The notes beneath the pieces are model-generated. The model saw nothing but the letters and a program-made list of their open reading frames with translations. It searched no databases and was not told where the DNA came from. Positions 56,501 to 64,000 of a DNA stretch of 64,000 nt are shown here, one piece after another. Position numbers and translations under genes: made by a program. Every line of letters begins with the position of its first letter. Within the stretch, counting starts at the first letter, position 1. Origin of the DNA: Phymatolithon calcareum (lineage: Eukaryota > Rhodophyta > Florideophyceae > Hapalidiales); contig OZ345357.1 of the NCBI GenBank assembly GCA_977006965.1, positions 1,922,001 through 1,986,000 on the forward strand, written 5' to 3'.

Positions 56501-59500
56501 GTCTCTTTTTCTTGTACTATTGGTTATTCTTCCGTTGATATTTATTTCATCAATTAGGCTCCCCAGAATACGCTCAACTATTCCAGGGTGCAATTGAAAA
56601 GTGAATTGCTGTACATCAAATGGAGTACACTCTTCTTCATCATCACCACTAGTTTCCTCTAGATCATCAATATCATCATCTTCTACAGAAGAAGGATCAG
56701 AATCTAATTCGAATGGATTTTCGTGTTGCAGTGCCCAATTTTCACGTTGCTCTGCCCTCATCTCCTGCGCTCTTCGTTTCCCAATATAGTAGTGTTGCAT
56801 GTTTGAGAGTATGCGTTCAGCTTGAGAGTTCTTGTACTGTACGCTATTTTTAAAATTTTGAAATGCCTCTTTGAATGATTTGAACTGCTGTAGTATATTT
56901 ACTTTGCTTCTGTATGGTTTAAAAAGAAGTAATGCAATTTTAGCATACTTTTCCATTTCCTCATCACTGATCTCATACAAATCAGGTATTCGAGGACCAA
57001 TGATATCCGAGATTACTTTTACTTTACGTCGCTTAACCACTCTTGTAGCATAAAAGGGATGGTTTGGGTGAAGACGCATGCAGTCTAGATTTGAATCAAT
57101 TTCTTTGGGAATATCCTTTGATATAAGATAGCCTTCTGTATAATCGTAAAGACATGTTTTGTCCAACTCTAATGGGCGCAAAGTGTAATTCGATGTTACA
57201 TTGAATGCAATGTAAGAATTTCCGTAAGGGATGATTCCAATATCGCTTTCAATTTCATCTAAATCGTACAAGTGCCTGCCCAAGTGCAAACTTTGAAAGT
57301 CATGAGAGCAAACAAATGTAGTACCATGTAATAAATAGTGTACAGCAGTTACAGCGCCAACTTCAACGAGGTCCGATCGAGCATATGCCATCGAAGCGAT
57401 GCGTCCGTATACAGTTCGGGCCGCAGAAATATCTTTTTTTAAAGTAGTTTCCTTTCCCAATCGTTTCGTGTACGATGCAATAGTGATTGCAGCGATATTA
57501 TCTATTGTCATTTGTTCTTTTACAACATACTTGATGGTGTAATAGATTTCGTGCGCACAGCACAGAAGGAATCGAACATCGTGATTTGATCGTATGACAT
57601 GGAGCAAAACAGAATTGAAAGAGTTAATGTATTCACTTCCTACAATTCTCTTTCCAGTAATGCTACCAAATTCATCAATTTGAGTCAGATGATTAGCTAA
57701 TCTAGGAAAATTATACCTACAAAACCCTTCTTTGCAGTTCGAGCTTTTCTTGAAACAGCTTTTCGCGTGTTTCCACCTATGATTCTGGTTCAGAAGTAAT
57801 AGCTCTATCATGAAGATTGCGTGCACGAGCAAGTCTTCACGAGAAGAATTTTTATCTGGAATAGAGGATATTCTTGGGACAGCTGACCTAATCGCAACTT
57901 TGTTATCTTCTTCTTTGTCATATTGTTCTACACTGCCAACCGTGGAAAGCGAAAAAGCATCAGAACATTTATTTCCCAGAGTATGTGAAGCGCATTGCTC
58001 AAATAACTGCATTTTCATTCGCCTCAAGTTATGACGAATAACTACATCTCCTCCGAAACTGTTTTGACATGTTTTACACTTTGAGGTGTCTGGAGGTGTG
58101 TCAAATTTCAGATTTCGAGAATACGCTATCTTAGAAATCTTAGTGGGCTCGATAGTGCCTTTCGAGCAACAATTAGGACATTCAAGCTCGCTTTCAGAAT
58201 TAATTGCACTAGATTCAATTACGGAGTCTATATATGAATTCATTCGATCTCGGAAATCTTTATTTGTCTTGAGCAATAACATAATCTCATCAGCATCATT
58301 AGGAAATCCAGCTAAGAATACAATGAGATGAACATGTAACGTTCCCTTCCCTTGATTTTCTATTCCTCCCATGAAGGCTTTCGGTACACCGAAAAGACCA
58401 CCTTGTTTCCGGGGAAGTTTCGTTTTCATATCAAAGCCAATCATAGGTCCAATCAGCATTTCTAAAATATTTGTGAAGAACAAATCACACGAGACTGGGT
58501 CTCTTCCTGCTATTTCTATCCGAGAAGCATTACAAGGAATGTCGTTCTCAGTTATGCTTATTAGATTATCTCTTTTTATGTCACCTGCAAAGAATGCTAC
58601 AGTCACGTTTCCATTTTCATTCGGAGTAACAGTAATGAACATTGCAGCACTGTGATATTTAGCGGCCATACTCCATGCTTTACGCTGGTATATTTTTCGT
58701 TCTTCGTTTGAAGCAAACGTTTTCCCTAGTACAGCATTTACACGTCTGAGCAATCGTTTCCCCCCGTGATTCATCGTCTTTTCAGTGAAATTGTGGCCGT
58801 TTTTTAGGATCTCTCTCTTTCTAGTTTCCTGTTCTAGCTGTCCTGCAAGATCAGAAGCACTCACTTCATTTAGTATCTCGATTTCTTTTGGATTAAGTCT
58901 GCACGTTAGTGAAATGTGAGACATTGCTCGCTTTCTGGACACAATGTCGAATGCGATTAGTGGAAAAGTTTCGTCTTGCGAAAACCGTCTACTAGATAGT
59001 TTCAAGTAATGTTTAACACACTCTTCTAGACTAACACTGACATTTCTCGATACGTCCGGATGTCCATATCCGAAGGGAAATAAATGAGGGAAAAGCCGAC
59101 CAAAGAAATTTGGAGAGTTGGCAGGTAGGAGCTTTCCAGCTTGTTGCACATCTATAACTTGTGCAGTGGCCATTTTAAGCGTTGTGATAGGCTCTGTAGC
59201 TTCTTCATTTGTGAAAAGGGATGCATCTTGTCGTATGATAGTTTCTTCATCTGGATTCTGAGCACTGTCCAGAACTGTCGGCCTACGGATATTACTCTGA
59301 TTTTCGGATATTTCTTCTGCGGACATTTGATCGTCTATGTAATACACAGTGTTTACGTTATCAAGCTCAGATTGTGCACTTGAAGATATGTTCTGTAGTC
59401 GGCATATTTCTGTTCCGTTTCTTTCCAGACACTTGTACAGGGCATTGTTTTCCATATAGAAGTCAAGAAGATCATTTATCTTTCCCTTTCGTGCGATATA

Positions 59501-60811
59501 TCGTCTCATTGTAGCTCTCTTTTGTGCATCTGTCATTGGGTTAGTAAAAATAAGTAATAATTTATCTTCCTCTTTAATGAGCTCGTTGATGCCTTCTTTT
59601 ATGACATCTGGCTGAGAGGAAAATACAATGAAGTGACTTTTAATGAACCTATGCTTTCCTCCACGTGCTATAACAGTATGACCTTTAATGTTAGTGAGAG
59701 ATGTAAGTCTTTTCTCCGTCACTGTTGCATCAATGACTGATTTTGGAAGTAGGCCGATAGTGAACCCATTTGCCACCGAGAATTTCGGTGGATTATTATT
59801 TTCGTATTGGGAACCGCGCTTTAAAGAGTTGTAGCATTTATTGCAAACTCTAATTCTGAAGATGTTTTCGATACATTTATCTTCTTCAACGCCCTGTTTC
59901 GATAAGAGTGCATTTTTAAGCTCAGGAATATATGCAGAAATATCGTAAAAGCGTTTCAACCGTTCTGGTAGATCTACTGATGGAGCAAGGCGATTCAAAC
60001 ATCTAGAATAGAAGTCTTTGCTAGGTTCTCGAAGAGGACAGAGATTCTCTCTTGTCCATGAATCGCATACGGCACATACTTTTTGTTCCATAAAAGGACC
60101 TGTAAGCATTTTTCGGCATTCTTCATGAATAGCTCGTTTTGTCTCTTCTGAAACTGCTGAAAACGATTGATTTTCAGTCATTTTTGCTAATTCTTCCTCT
60201 GAAAGGAGCTCATGTCCTACAGAATCTGTAGAAGAAGGCACGTTTTCCTTCACTGTCGCAAACGGAAGTATCGGAACAGATTTATCATCTCTAAAGCTTG
60301 GAAGTGCAGTGGGCTCGGTTCTGGGAGCTAATTTAATTGATGAATAGCATTCATCATGAAACACTGGTTTTGTCCCCTCTGAAATTTCTGAAAACCGTTT
60401 ATTTTTATTCATTTTTAATTCCTGTGGACGAAAATCAAAAAGTGCAGAATCTGTAGAAAAGTACACGTTCTTTTGGAGTGTATCGAGTGGAAGGATTGGA
60501 ATACATTTCGGTTCTCTCATGGGCAGAACTGCGTTATGCATGATTTGCGGAGCTAATTTAATAGTAGAATACTTTCTTTTATGCAAAACGGAATTATTAA
60601 CATTTGGAGCTAATTTAACTGGAGAATAAACTTCTTCCTGAAATGAGGTAGACTTGATTTTGGCAGCTATTTTGATTAGGTAGTTTTCTTTGTAATCATA
60701 TTGGATGATATCATCAGACATCTTAATATGTGGAAGAATTGGAGTAGACTTTTTAACTTTTTTGGGACGGTTTGAAAGGATTTTCCTATCGTGTTTCCTC
60801 TTCCTTCCCAT
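53531..60811 (-). CDS. Helitron Rep/helicase with C-terminal OTU protease domain (Helentron-like)
   Basis: About 2426 aa from the ATG at 60811. Order: basic N-terminus (MGRKRKHDRK); CAVCDSW and VCNKCYNSL cysteine pairs with PPKFSVANGFTIG (about 245-350, DUF6570-like); FFGRLFPHLFPFGYGHP (about 570); Rep domain with MFITVTPNENGN (about 723), the HUH motif GTLHVHLIVFL (about 823) and the two-tyrosine motif YTIKYVVK (about 1090); an acidic linker; then PIF1-like superfamily 1 helicase with GEGGTGKS (Walker A, about 1604), VIWDEISM (Walker B), TAGDFAQLPP and TTHKLQGTT. The C-terminal OTU domain has PGDGNCWIYA (Asp/Cys, about 2230-2238) and SDGNHFQCLI (His, about 2404). Rep nicks and joins single strands for rolling-circle transposition and the helicase unwinds; the OTU role is unknown. 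All catalytic residues are present and there is no internal stop, so the gene may be functional. Confidence 0.92.
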   Translation of the reverse strand: MGRKRKHDRKILSNRPKKVKKSTPILPHIKMSDDIIQYDYKENYLIKIAAKIKSTSFQEEVYSPVKLAPNVNNSVLHKRKYSTIKLAPQIMHNAVLPMREPKCIPILPLDTLQKNVYFSTDSALFDFRPQELKMNKNKRFSEISEGTKPVFHDECYSSIKLAPRTEPTALPSFRDDKSVPILPFATVKENVPSSTDSVGHELLSEEELAKMTENQSFSAVSEETKRAIHEECRKMLTGPFMEQKVCAVCDSWTRENLCPLREPSKDFYSRCLNRLAPSVDLPERLKRFYDISAYIPELKNALLSKQGVEEDKCIENIFRIRVCNKCYNSLKRGSQYENNNPPKFSVANGFTIGLLPKSVIDATVTEKRLTSLTNIKGHTVIARGGKHRFIKSHFIVFSSQPDVIKEGINELIKEEDKLLLIFTNPMTDAQKRATMRRYIARKGKINDLLDFYMENNALYKCLERNGTEICRLQNISSSAQSELDNVNTVYYIDDQMSAEEISENQSNIRRPTVLDSAQNPDEETIIRQDASLFTNEEATEPITTLKMATAQVIDVQQAGKLLPANSPNFFGRLFPHLFPFGYGHPDVSRNVSVSLEECVKHYLKLSSRRFSQDETFPLIAFDIVSRKRAMSHISLTCRLNPKEIEILNEVSASDLAGQLEQETRKREILKNGHNFTEKTMNHGGKRLLRRVNAVLGKTFASNEERKIYQRKAWSMAAKYHSAAMFITVTPNENGNVTVAFFAGDIKRDNLISITENDIPCNASRIEIAGRDPVSCDLFFTNILEMLIGPMIGFDMKTKLPRKQGGLFGVPKAFMGGIENQGKGTLHVHLIVFLAGFPNDADEIMLLLKTNKDFRDRMNSYIDSVIESSAINSESELECPNCCSKGTIEPTKISKIAYSRNLKFDTPPDTSKCKTCQNSFGGDVVIRHNLRRMKMQLFEQCASHTLGNKCSDAFSLSTVGSVEQYDKEEDNKVAIRSAVPRISSIPDKNSSREDLLVHAIFMIELLLLNQNHRWKHAKSCFKKSSNCKEGFCRYNFPRLANHLTQIDEFGSITGKRIVGSEYINSFNSVLLHVIRSNHDVRFLLCCAHEIYYTIKYVVKEQMTIDNIAAITIASYTKRLGKETTLKKDISAARTVYGRIASMAYARSDLVEVGAVTAVHYLLHGTTFVCSHDFQSLHLGRHLYDLDEIESDIGIIPYGNSYIAFNVTSNYTLRPLELDKTCLYDYTEGYLISKDIPKEIDSNLDCMRLHPNHPFYATRVVKRRKVKVISDIIGPRIPDLYEISDEEMEKYAKIALLLFKPYRSKVNILQQFKSFKEAFQNFKNSVQYKNSQAERILSNMQHYYIGKRRAQEMRAEQRENWALQHENPFELDSDPSSVEDDDIDDLEETSGDDEEECTPFDVQQFTFQLHPGIVERILGSLIDEININGRITNSTRKRDVCSLREMRSFVRRHVHKHISTEENEKGISYWPFREEKLNGISKTRFLSKDIAASYDSMICQDDKALNSKNMELKVSAKNSKEETVVRLLEDAIKSKRESENRYIDDNCSVKLAETINPSIDQVANRFTLNERQTIAFRIAGSYLLDSFKRSLLRYSPGKPLRMHLSGEGGTGKSRIVEAIRFLANGWGYPDAVVTVAPTGIAAVLVDGETVHSKLQILHNKKPTMKQLEEWSRVYMVIWDEISMTGQTLFSKAMKKIKAFLGTEKGCDARIHIVTAGDFAQLPPCFEKYVFSPPAFVEASTFLLDSATKAGTESSVSGSNSRKSNANVNNITGYHIWQSFKTVVKLKENMRHRSDPSYGSILKRLRTGDQTVQDFEVLNTRFLDPLCPTSEVQKQFKNRKDKNLSFPIAVQANRSRHSINWLSTSEISQNSSEVEIPIVCPAQFSATKRGAKPTMEQLEDLLKLGDNKLQRLSPLLPIFPGMRVFITQNISPKLGLANGSTGTVLGCQFPENVVFRTILVKGAPMKISSTIPEIVFVSVEQAKLKTRFSNIPEIYPSNTIPVLPYSVTVRVSCLRNRNFSIKVTQIPISPSFAATTHKLQGTTCDAILSYSVNEPGRQPTSLYVLASRVKTLEGLFLCKKLTEEDFKYFRPSQEVLDEEERLDGLCTRTLENFMNGTIFPDEVNNETQNLKRVEENDPEETIIDLYPPKNNEKTGNNVIHQSVKIPSHNTSYFGSSCFELLVPHFHSGTVMRIKSVHRFLVSCNFRAPALPITSLLADSVSRHPTLWKPVDVPGDGNCWIYATVLSIYYCTLSLGNALYLNPQDCRRKISSLLSEVSKSDEHTKHSFLRNMNLLTSRQGVALQQFSTAIGYSNSLEMLSSFLKIGTPNICLWAADIGDEMNLLSLVLNQNIISYSPSSTKTHQSTLDLNSTIGPLSPTSVYSPYPDITLENSAVPFQIPILFSDGNHFQCLIPPSDFDIFSLPSWDFNN

Positions 60812-60823
60812 AATAGCGATATG

Positions 60824-61534
60824 TTTTGTTTTGTTTTGTTTTGTTTTGTTTTGTTTTGTTTTGTTTTGTTTTGTTTTGTTTTGTTTTGTTTTGTTTTGTT
60901 TTGTTTTGTTTTGTTTTGTTTTGTTTTGTTTTGTTTTGTTTTGTTTTGTTTTGTTTTGTTTTGTTTTGTTTTGTTTTGTTTTGTTTTGTTTTGTTTTGTT
61001 TTGTTTTGTTTTGTTTTGTTTTGTTTTGTTTTGTTTTGTTTTGTTTTGTTTTGTTTTGTTTTGTTTTGTTTTGTTTTGTTTTGTTTTGTTTTGTTTTGTT
61101 TTGTTTTGTTTTGTTTTGTTTTGTTTTGTTTTGTTTTGTTTTGTTTTGTTTTGTTTTGTTTTGTTTTGTTTTGTTTTGTTTTGTTTTGTTTTGTTTTGTT
61201 TTGTTTTGTTTTGTTTTGTTTTGTTTTGTTTTGTTTTGTTTTGTTTTGTTTTGTTTTGTTTTGTTTTGTTTTGTTTTGTTTTGTTTTGTTTTGTTTTGTT
61301 TTGTTTTGTTTTGTTTTGTTTTGTTTTGTTTTGTTTTGTTTTGTTTTGTTTTGTTTTGTTTTGTTTTGTTTTGTTTTGTTTTGTTTTGTTTTGTTTTGTT
61401 TTGTTTTGTTTTGTTTTGTTTTGTTTTGTTTTGTTTTGTTTTGTTTTGTTTTGTTTTGTTTTGTTTTGTTTTGTTTTGTTTTGTTTTGTTTTGTTTTGTT
61501 TTGTTGTGTTTTGTTTTGTTTTGTTTTGTTTTGT
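60824..61534 (+). repeat. (TTTTG)n microsatellite, about 142 units
   Basis: About 710 bp of TTTTG with one variant (TTGTG near 61505), just 12 bp upstream of the Helitron ORF start. Because 15 bp equals three units and five codons, it is open in all frames; the apparent KTKQN-repeat extension of the ORF to 61702 is best read as untranslated or artefactual. Confidence 0.97.
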
Positions 61535-61844
61535 AGTGGAGCCGAAACTTCGTGATTTCTGCCTGCGAAGTGTTGGAGTTGGGCGTTTGTCTCGATTTGA
61601 GAAGAATCGAAAAGAAGGAACCGTTTCAATCGTTTCGGATGTTTTCAAATGGCGTATATTCGGAGGCAGTAGTGGAGCGAGAACGGCACGATTACTGTTC
61701 ACGAAGTTATGTGGAGTTGGGCGTTGGAGTTGGGCGTTGGAATTCGTTGTTTGTCTCGATTTCAGAGGTGTCTAGAACAAGTGAGCGGGCTTTGTAGCAC
61801 AGAAAGCGTGAAGATTTGCAACTTTACAGGGTGTAATAAACGCA
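61535..61844. other. upstream flank of the Helitron ORF
   Basis: Contains GGAGTTGGGCGTT three times (near 61575, 61710 and 61724) and TTTGTCTCGATTT twice. These are probably 5' leader or terminal repeats of the Helitron. No gene. Confidence 0.4.
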
Positions 61845-62313
61845 TCCTTTGGACAGGATTGCTTCGTTTCCTGCCAATTTTCTTTAGAAAAGTGGCAGGA
61901 TGCATAGTTCAAATTACGTAATTACTATATCACAGCATTTTCAGCATGGGCCATCTCTGGCTATTGTCGCGCAAATCATCCATTCTCGTTTCCAGTCGAA
62001 TTCGCCCTAATCTCACTCTGAATATTCACCTCAACGATTACAATCTTTTGCCGCAAGCAGAGACAGCTCCCACCACCGAGTTACCGACAGTGTCCATTTG
62101 ATTGCTTCGTGTCCTGCCAATGTTCTTTGGAGCAGTGGCAGGAGGTACCGTTACATGCTCAGTTCGAATTGCGTAACTACTGCATCATAGAATTGTCATC
62201 ATGTTCCATCTCTGGCTATTGTCGCTAACATCACCCATTGTAGTATTCAATCGCATCCACGCTAAGATCACACTGAATATCTATCTGAACTCAACCATCA
62301 CTGATTACAATTT
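61845..62313 (+). repeat. diverged fragment of the 6.13-kb unit family, twice in tandem
   Basis: Two diverged copies (about 61848-62035 and 62098-62305) of the segment found at 16385-16570 in copy 1: GATTGCTTCGT, CCTGCC(A/G)AT, TTCTTT(A/G)(G/A)AGCAGTGGCAGGAGG, CATCTCTG(G/A)CTAT and CATCACCCATT. Confidence 0.75.
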
Positions 62314-62922
62314 AACACACCCGTCGCCTAAGAGTGGAACCGTGATTTGCACGTCCGAAAAGGTCATCTACGCTAAATCGAATTCCGAATTAAATGATTT
62401 TTCTATCCTTCGAAATGGAACATTTTTTTAGATATTGATCTTGAAAAGCAGGACCTGCGCTGTTTCCTTTTCACTCCACAATGCTCCAAAAAAAGGCGTC
62501 CATCACTGTTTCATGGTGCTTCGGAAAAATGGCAAATAACTTGAAGCAGTCGTTTTTCCAGGAATATTGCTCGAAAATCATGTATCATAAGCAACGAGTA
62601 GGAGATTAGAAATGAAATGTAGAAACTAAAGGGATAATAGTGAGCTCCCTCTTCGATAGTGGAAGGTGCCCACCACTTTGTTCACAATTTCCCCATCACC
62701 TCAAGTTATCTGTCTTTCCTGCGGAAGGCAGGTTTTCATCGCTCTCCTTAGCTCCAAGGATTTTCTTAGGCGGAAAAATAACGCCGTAGTGTTACCAAGC
62801 TCGACCTCCGATTTCCAAAGAACAGAACAATTTGTGATCGGTCAATATTTTATAAAATTCATGCCTTTCGGAACCCTTTGAAAGGTACTTTTTGGTGCCC
62901 ACTCTTAGGCGACAGGTGTGTT
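62314..62922. mobile_element. ~610-bp MITE-like element with 24-bp inverted repeats
   Basis: The left arm, 62314-62337 (AACACACCCGTCGCCTAAGA and TGG), is inverted at 62899-62922 with one mismatch. It splits the unit-family sequence. Flanks read TTTAA on the left and TTCAA on the right, so a TTAA-like target is possible but not proven. No transposase inside. Confidence 0.7.
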
Positions 62923-62984
62923 CAAAATATGAAAACTATATCGTTGTTTCTCAATTCTGGCAACTAAAAAGCGGAACACTTCAA

Positions 62985-63175
62985 TAATTGTGCAAGTTGA
63001 TAGCATTTTTAGGAAACTGCATGCTAAGAACTAAACGAAAGACTAACATAAGTCCGTTGTTCTTGTTTTTACTGAAACTAGTAATCACGTCTGTCCGACT
63101 GCCAAACGGCAGAGAAGGCGTTTTAGAAGATCCCCCTCGTGCACGGAATGTGATTTCCAGCGCAATAGTGAAAAA
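62985..63175 (+). repeat. diverged fragment of the 6.13-kb unit family
   Basis: Matches about 18240-18400 of copy 1: GAAACTGCAT, GACATAAGTC(T/C)GTTGTTC, CTGTTCGGCTGCCAAACGGC-like and AGAAGG(A/C)GTTT. Confidence 0.7.
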
Positions 63176-63844
63176 TTAATATATGCCTTCAATGAAATGA
63201 CTTGCGTGCTTCGTAGAATGCAATGCAGAACTCCTTCCAGCTGACCCATCTCGCCTTGTTTAGCTCTACACTCATGCCACATAGGTGGGTGCATACGTCT
63301 CATCCATGTACGGAATCACAGTCATGATCGAGTGTGATTCTGTAAATGTGCTGTCAGATCGGCTTCGTCTCAAGACGCTGCGCGACGGAAAAATAAGTAC
63401 AAGATATCCGAAAACAGACCGCACTAGCCCCATCACCGAATGGATTTGGGGCAGGTAATTTCCCAGCAAACGAAAGGATTCATGAACAGCGACACTGCCA
63501 ATTGCCACCAATACTCGTGCCTTGATTCTTTTTGAAATTAGTTCATCTATCTACACCATGGCACACTACAGTAATCAAACGTACATATACGACACCACAG
63601 CTTATCTCATTGGCAACTTTTTGAAAACACAAATACGGGATTTGTGCGTGTTAAAACTGTCACGTTTTGGGCACATGTCACGTTTTGTGTAGTCGCAAAC
63701 ACAGTTTTTCTCACTGGGGCCTTCCTGAAACACAAAATAAGTTGCGACGTATTTGGGGAGAGCGTGACTGATTTTTGTGCTTTTTAACCTTTGCGTGATC
63801 TGAAACACAAAATTTTGCGCGTCATTGGTACTAAAGACTATATC
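63176..63844. other. gene-free stretch with repeated GTCACGTTTTG/ACACAAAAT motifs
   Basis: An unrecognised 79-aa - frame lies at 63272-63511. The part 63600-63830 repeats GTCACGTTTTG twice, with several inverted ACACAAAAT motifs, resembling an AT-rich MITE. No gene supported. Confidence 0.35.
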
Positions 63845-64000
63845 GACTGGATATTGCAGATATTAACCACTAATGTTCACTCACGCATTAAAGGGACCAG
63901 TACAAGCACTATTCATGTACAAGATACTCATTCTTGTTTGCCTTATCAACATCAACATCATCTACACTCCCTAATAGCACGTCAGATGTGCCCCACAATT
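63845..64000 (+). repeat. diverged fragment of the 6.13-kb unit family at the window edge
   Basis: Matches about 16605-16757 of copy 1 (CGCATTAAAGG, TACAAGCACT, CATCATCTACACT, CCTAATA, CACGTC and GATGTGCCCCA). It continues past the window end. Confidence 0.8.

Noticed and set aside
54081-58655. Several + strand ORFs of 60-150 aa
   Set aside because: All are shadows of the Helitron Rep/helicase frame on the - strand.
60811-61702. Long K-T-K-Q-N (or C-F-V-L-F) repeat protein over the TTTTG tract
   Set aside because: A pentamer repeat lacking stops is open in all frames on both strands. The real Helitron start is the ATG at 60811, and nothing upstream resembles a Helitron N-terminus.

Overview
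The window is eukaryotic, transposon-dominated DNA. Two genes carry short spliceosomal-type introns (76 and 71 bp, GT-AG, with ACTAAC or ACTAAT branch-like motifs). It also holds degenerate Sel1-like repeat genes, eukaryotic DNA transposons (PIF/Harbinger, hAT, a Helitron of the Helentron type), a non-LTR retrotransposon, a solo LTR and several MITE-like inverted repeats. No operons, rRNA or tRNA genes were found. Small introns and repeated Sel1 fragments would fit a multicellular red alga, but that placement is a guess (about 50%).

Layout. 0.16-2.86 kb: a PIF/Harbinger element with a Myb-like gene convergent to a frameshifted DDE transposase. 2.9-4.9 kb: MITE-like foldbacks and a 105/134-bp minisatellite split by a solo LTR with a 4-bp target duplication. 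4.9-8.1 kb: a small unknown gene, a broken tyrosine recombinase and a telobox Myb gene, the most host-like gene here. 8.2-14.2 kb: a spliced DDE transposase flanked by two copies of an unnamed 'LPSG' protein family, one of them spliced. 14.2-15.9 kb: hairpin-rich noncoding DNA.

15.9-40.4 kb: four near-identical head-to-tail copies of a 6.13-kb unit. Each has 14-bp inverted ends, a ~55-bp minisatellite near its left end, a decayed RluA/TruC-type pseudouridine synthase fragment and decayed Sel1-like repeats. Variant sites show the four copies are mosaics of each other. 40.4-51.6 kb is an older, expanded copy containing Sel1 debris, an LTR remnant and two non-LTR retrotransposon copies. One of those is cut by a hAT element with a clean 8-bp target duplication. 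51.6-52.4 kb starts a sixth copy. 53.5-60.8 kb is an intact Rep/helicase/OTU ORF preceded by ~142 TTTTG units. 61.8-64 kb returns to diverged sequence of the same 6-kb family, so the Helitron probably sits inside an old copy.

The genes do not form a cellular pathway. They are mostly mobilisation genes (transposases, reverse transcriptase, Rep/helicase) with pieces of captured or duplicated host genes. The strongest leads are the gene-fragment-bearing 6.13-kb tandem array, the LPSG family next to a transposase, and the OTU-bearing Helitron ORF.
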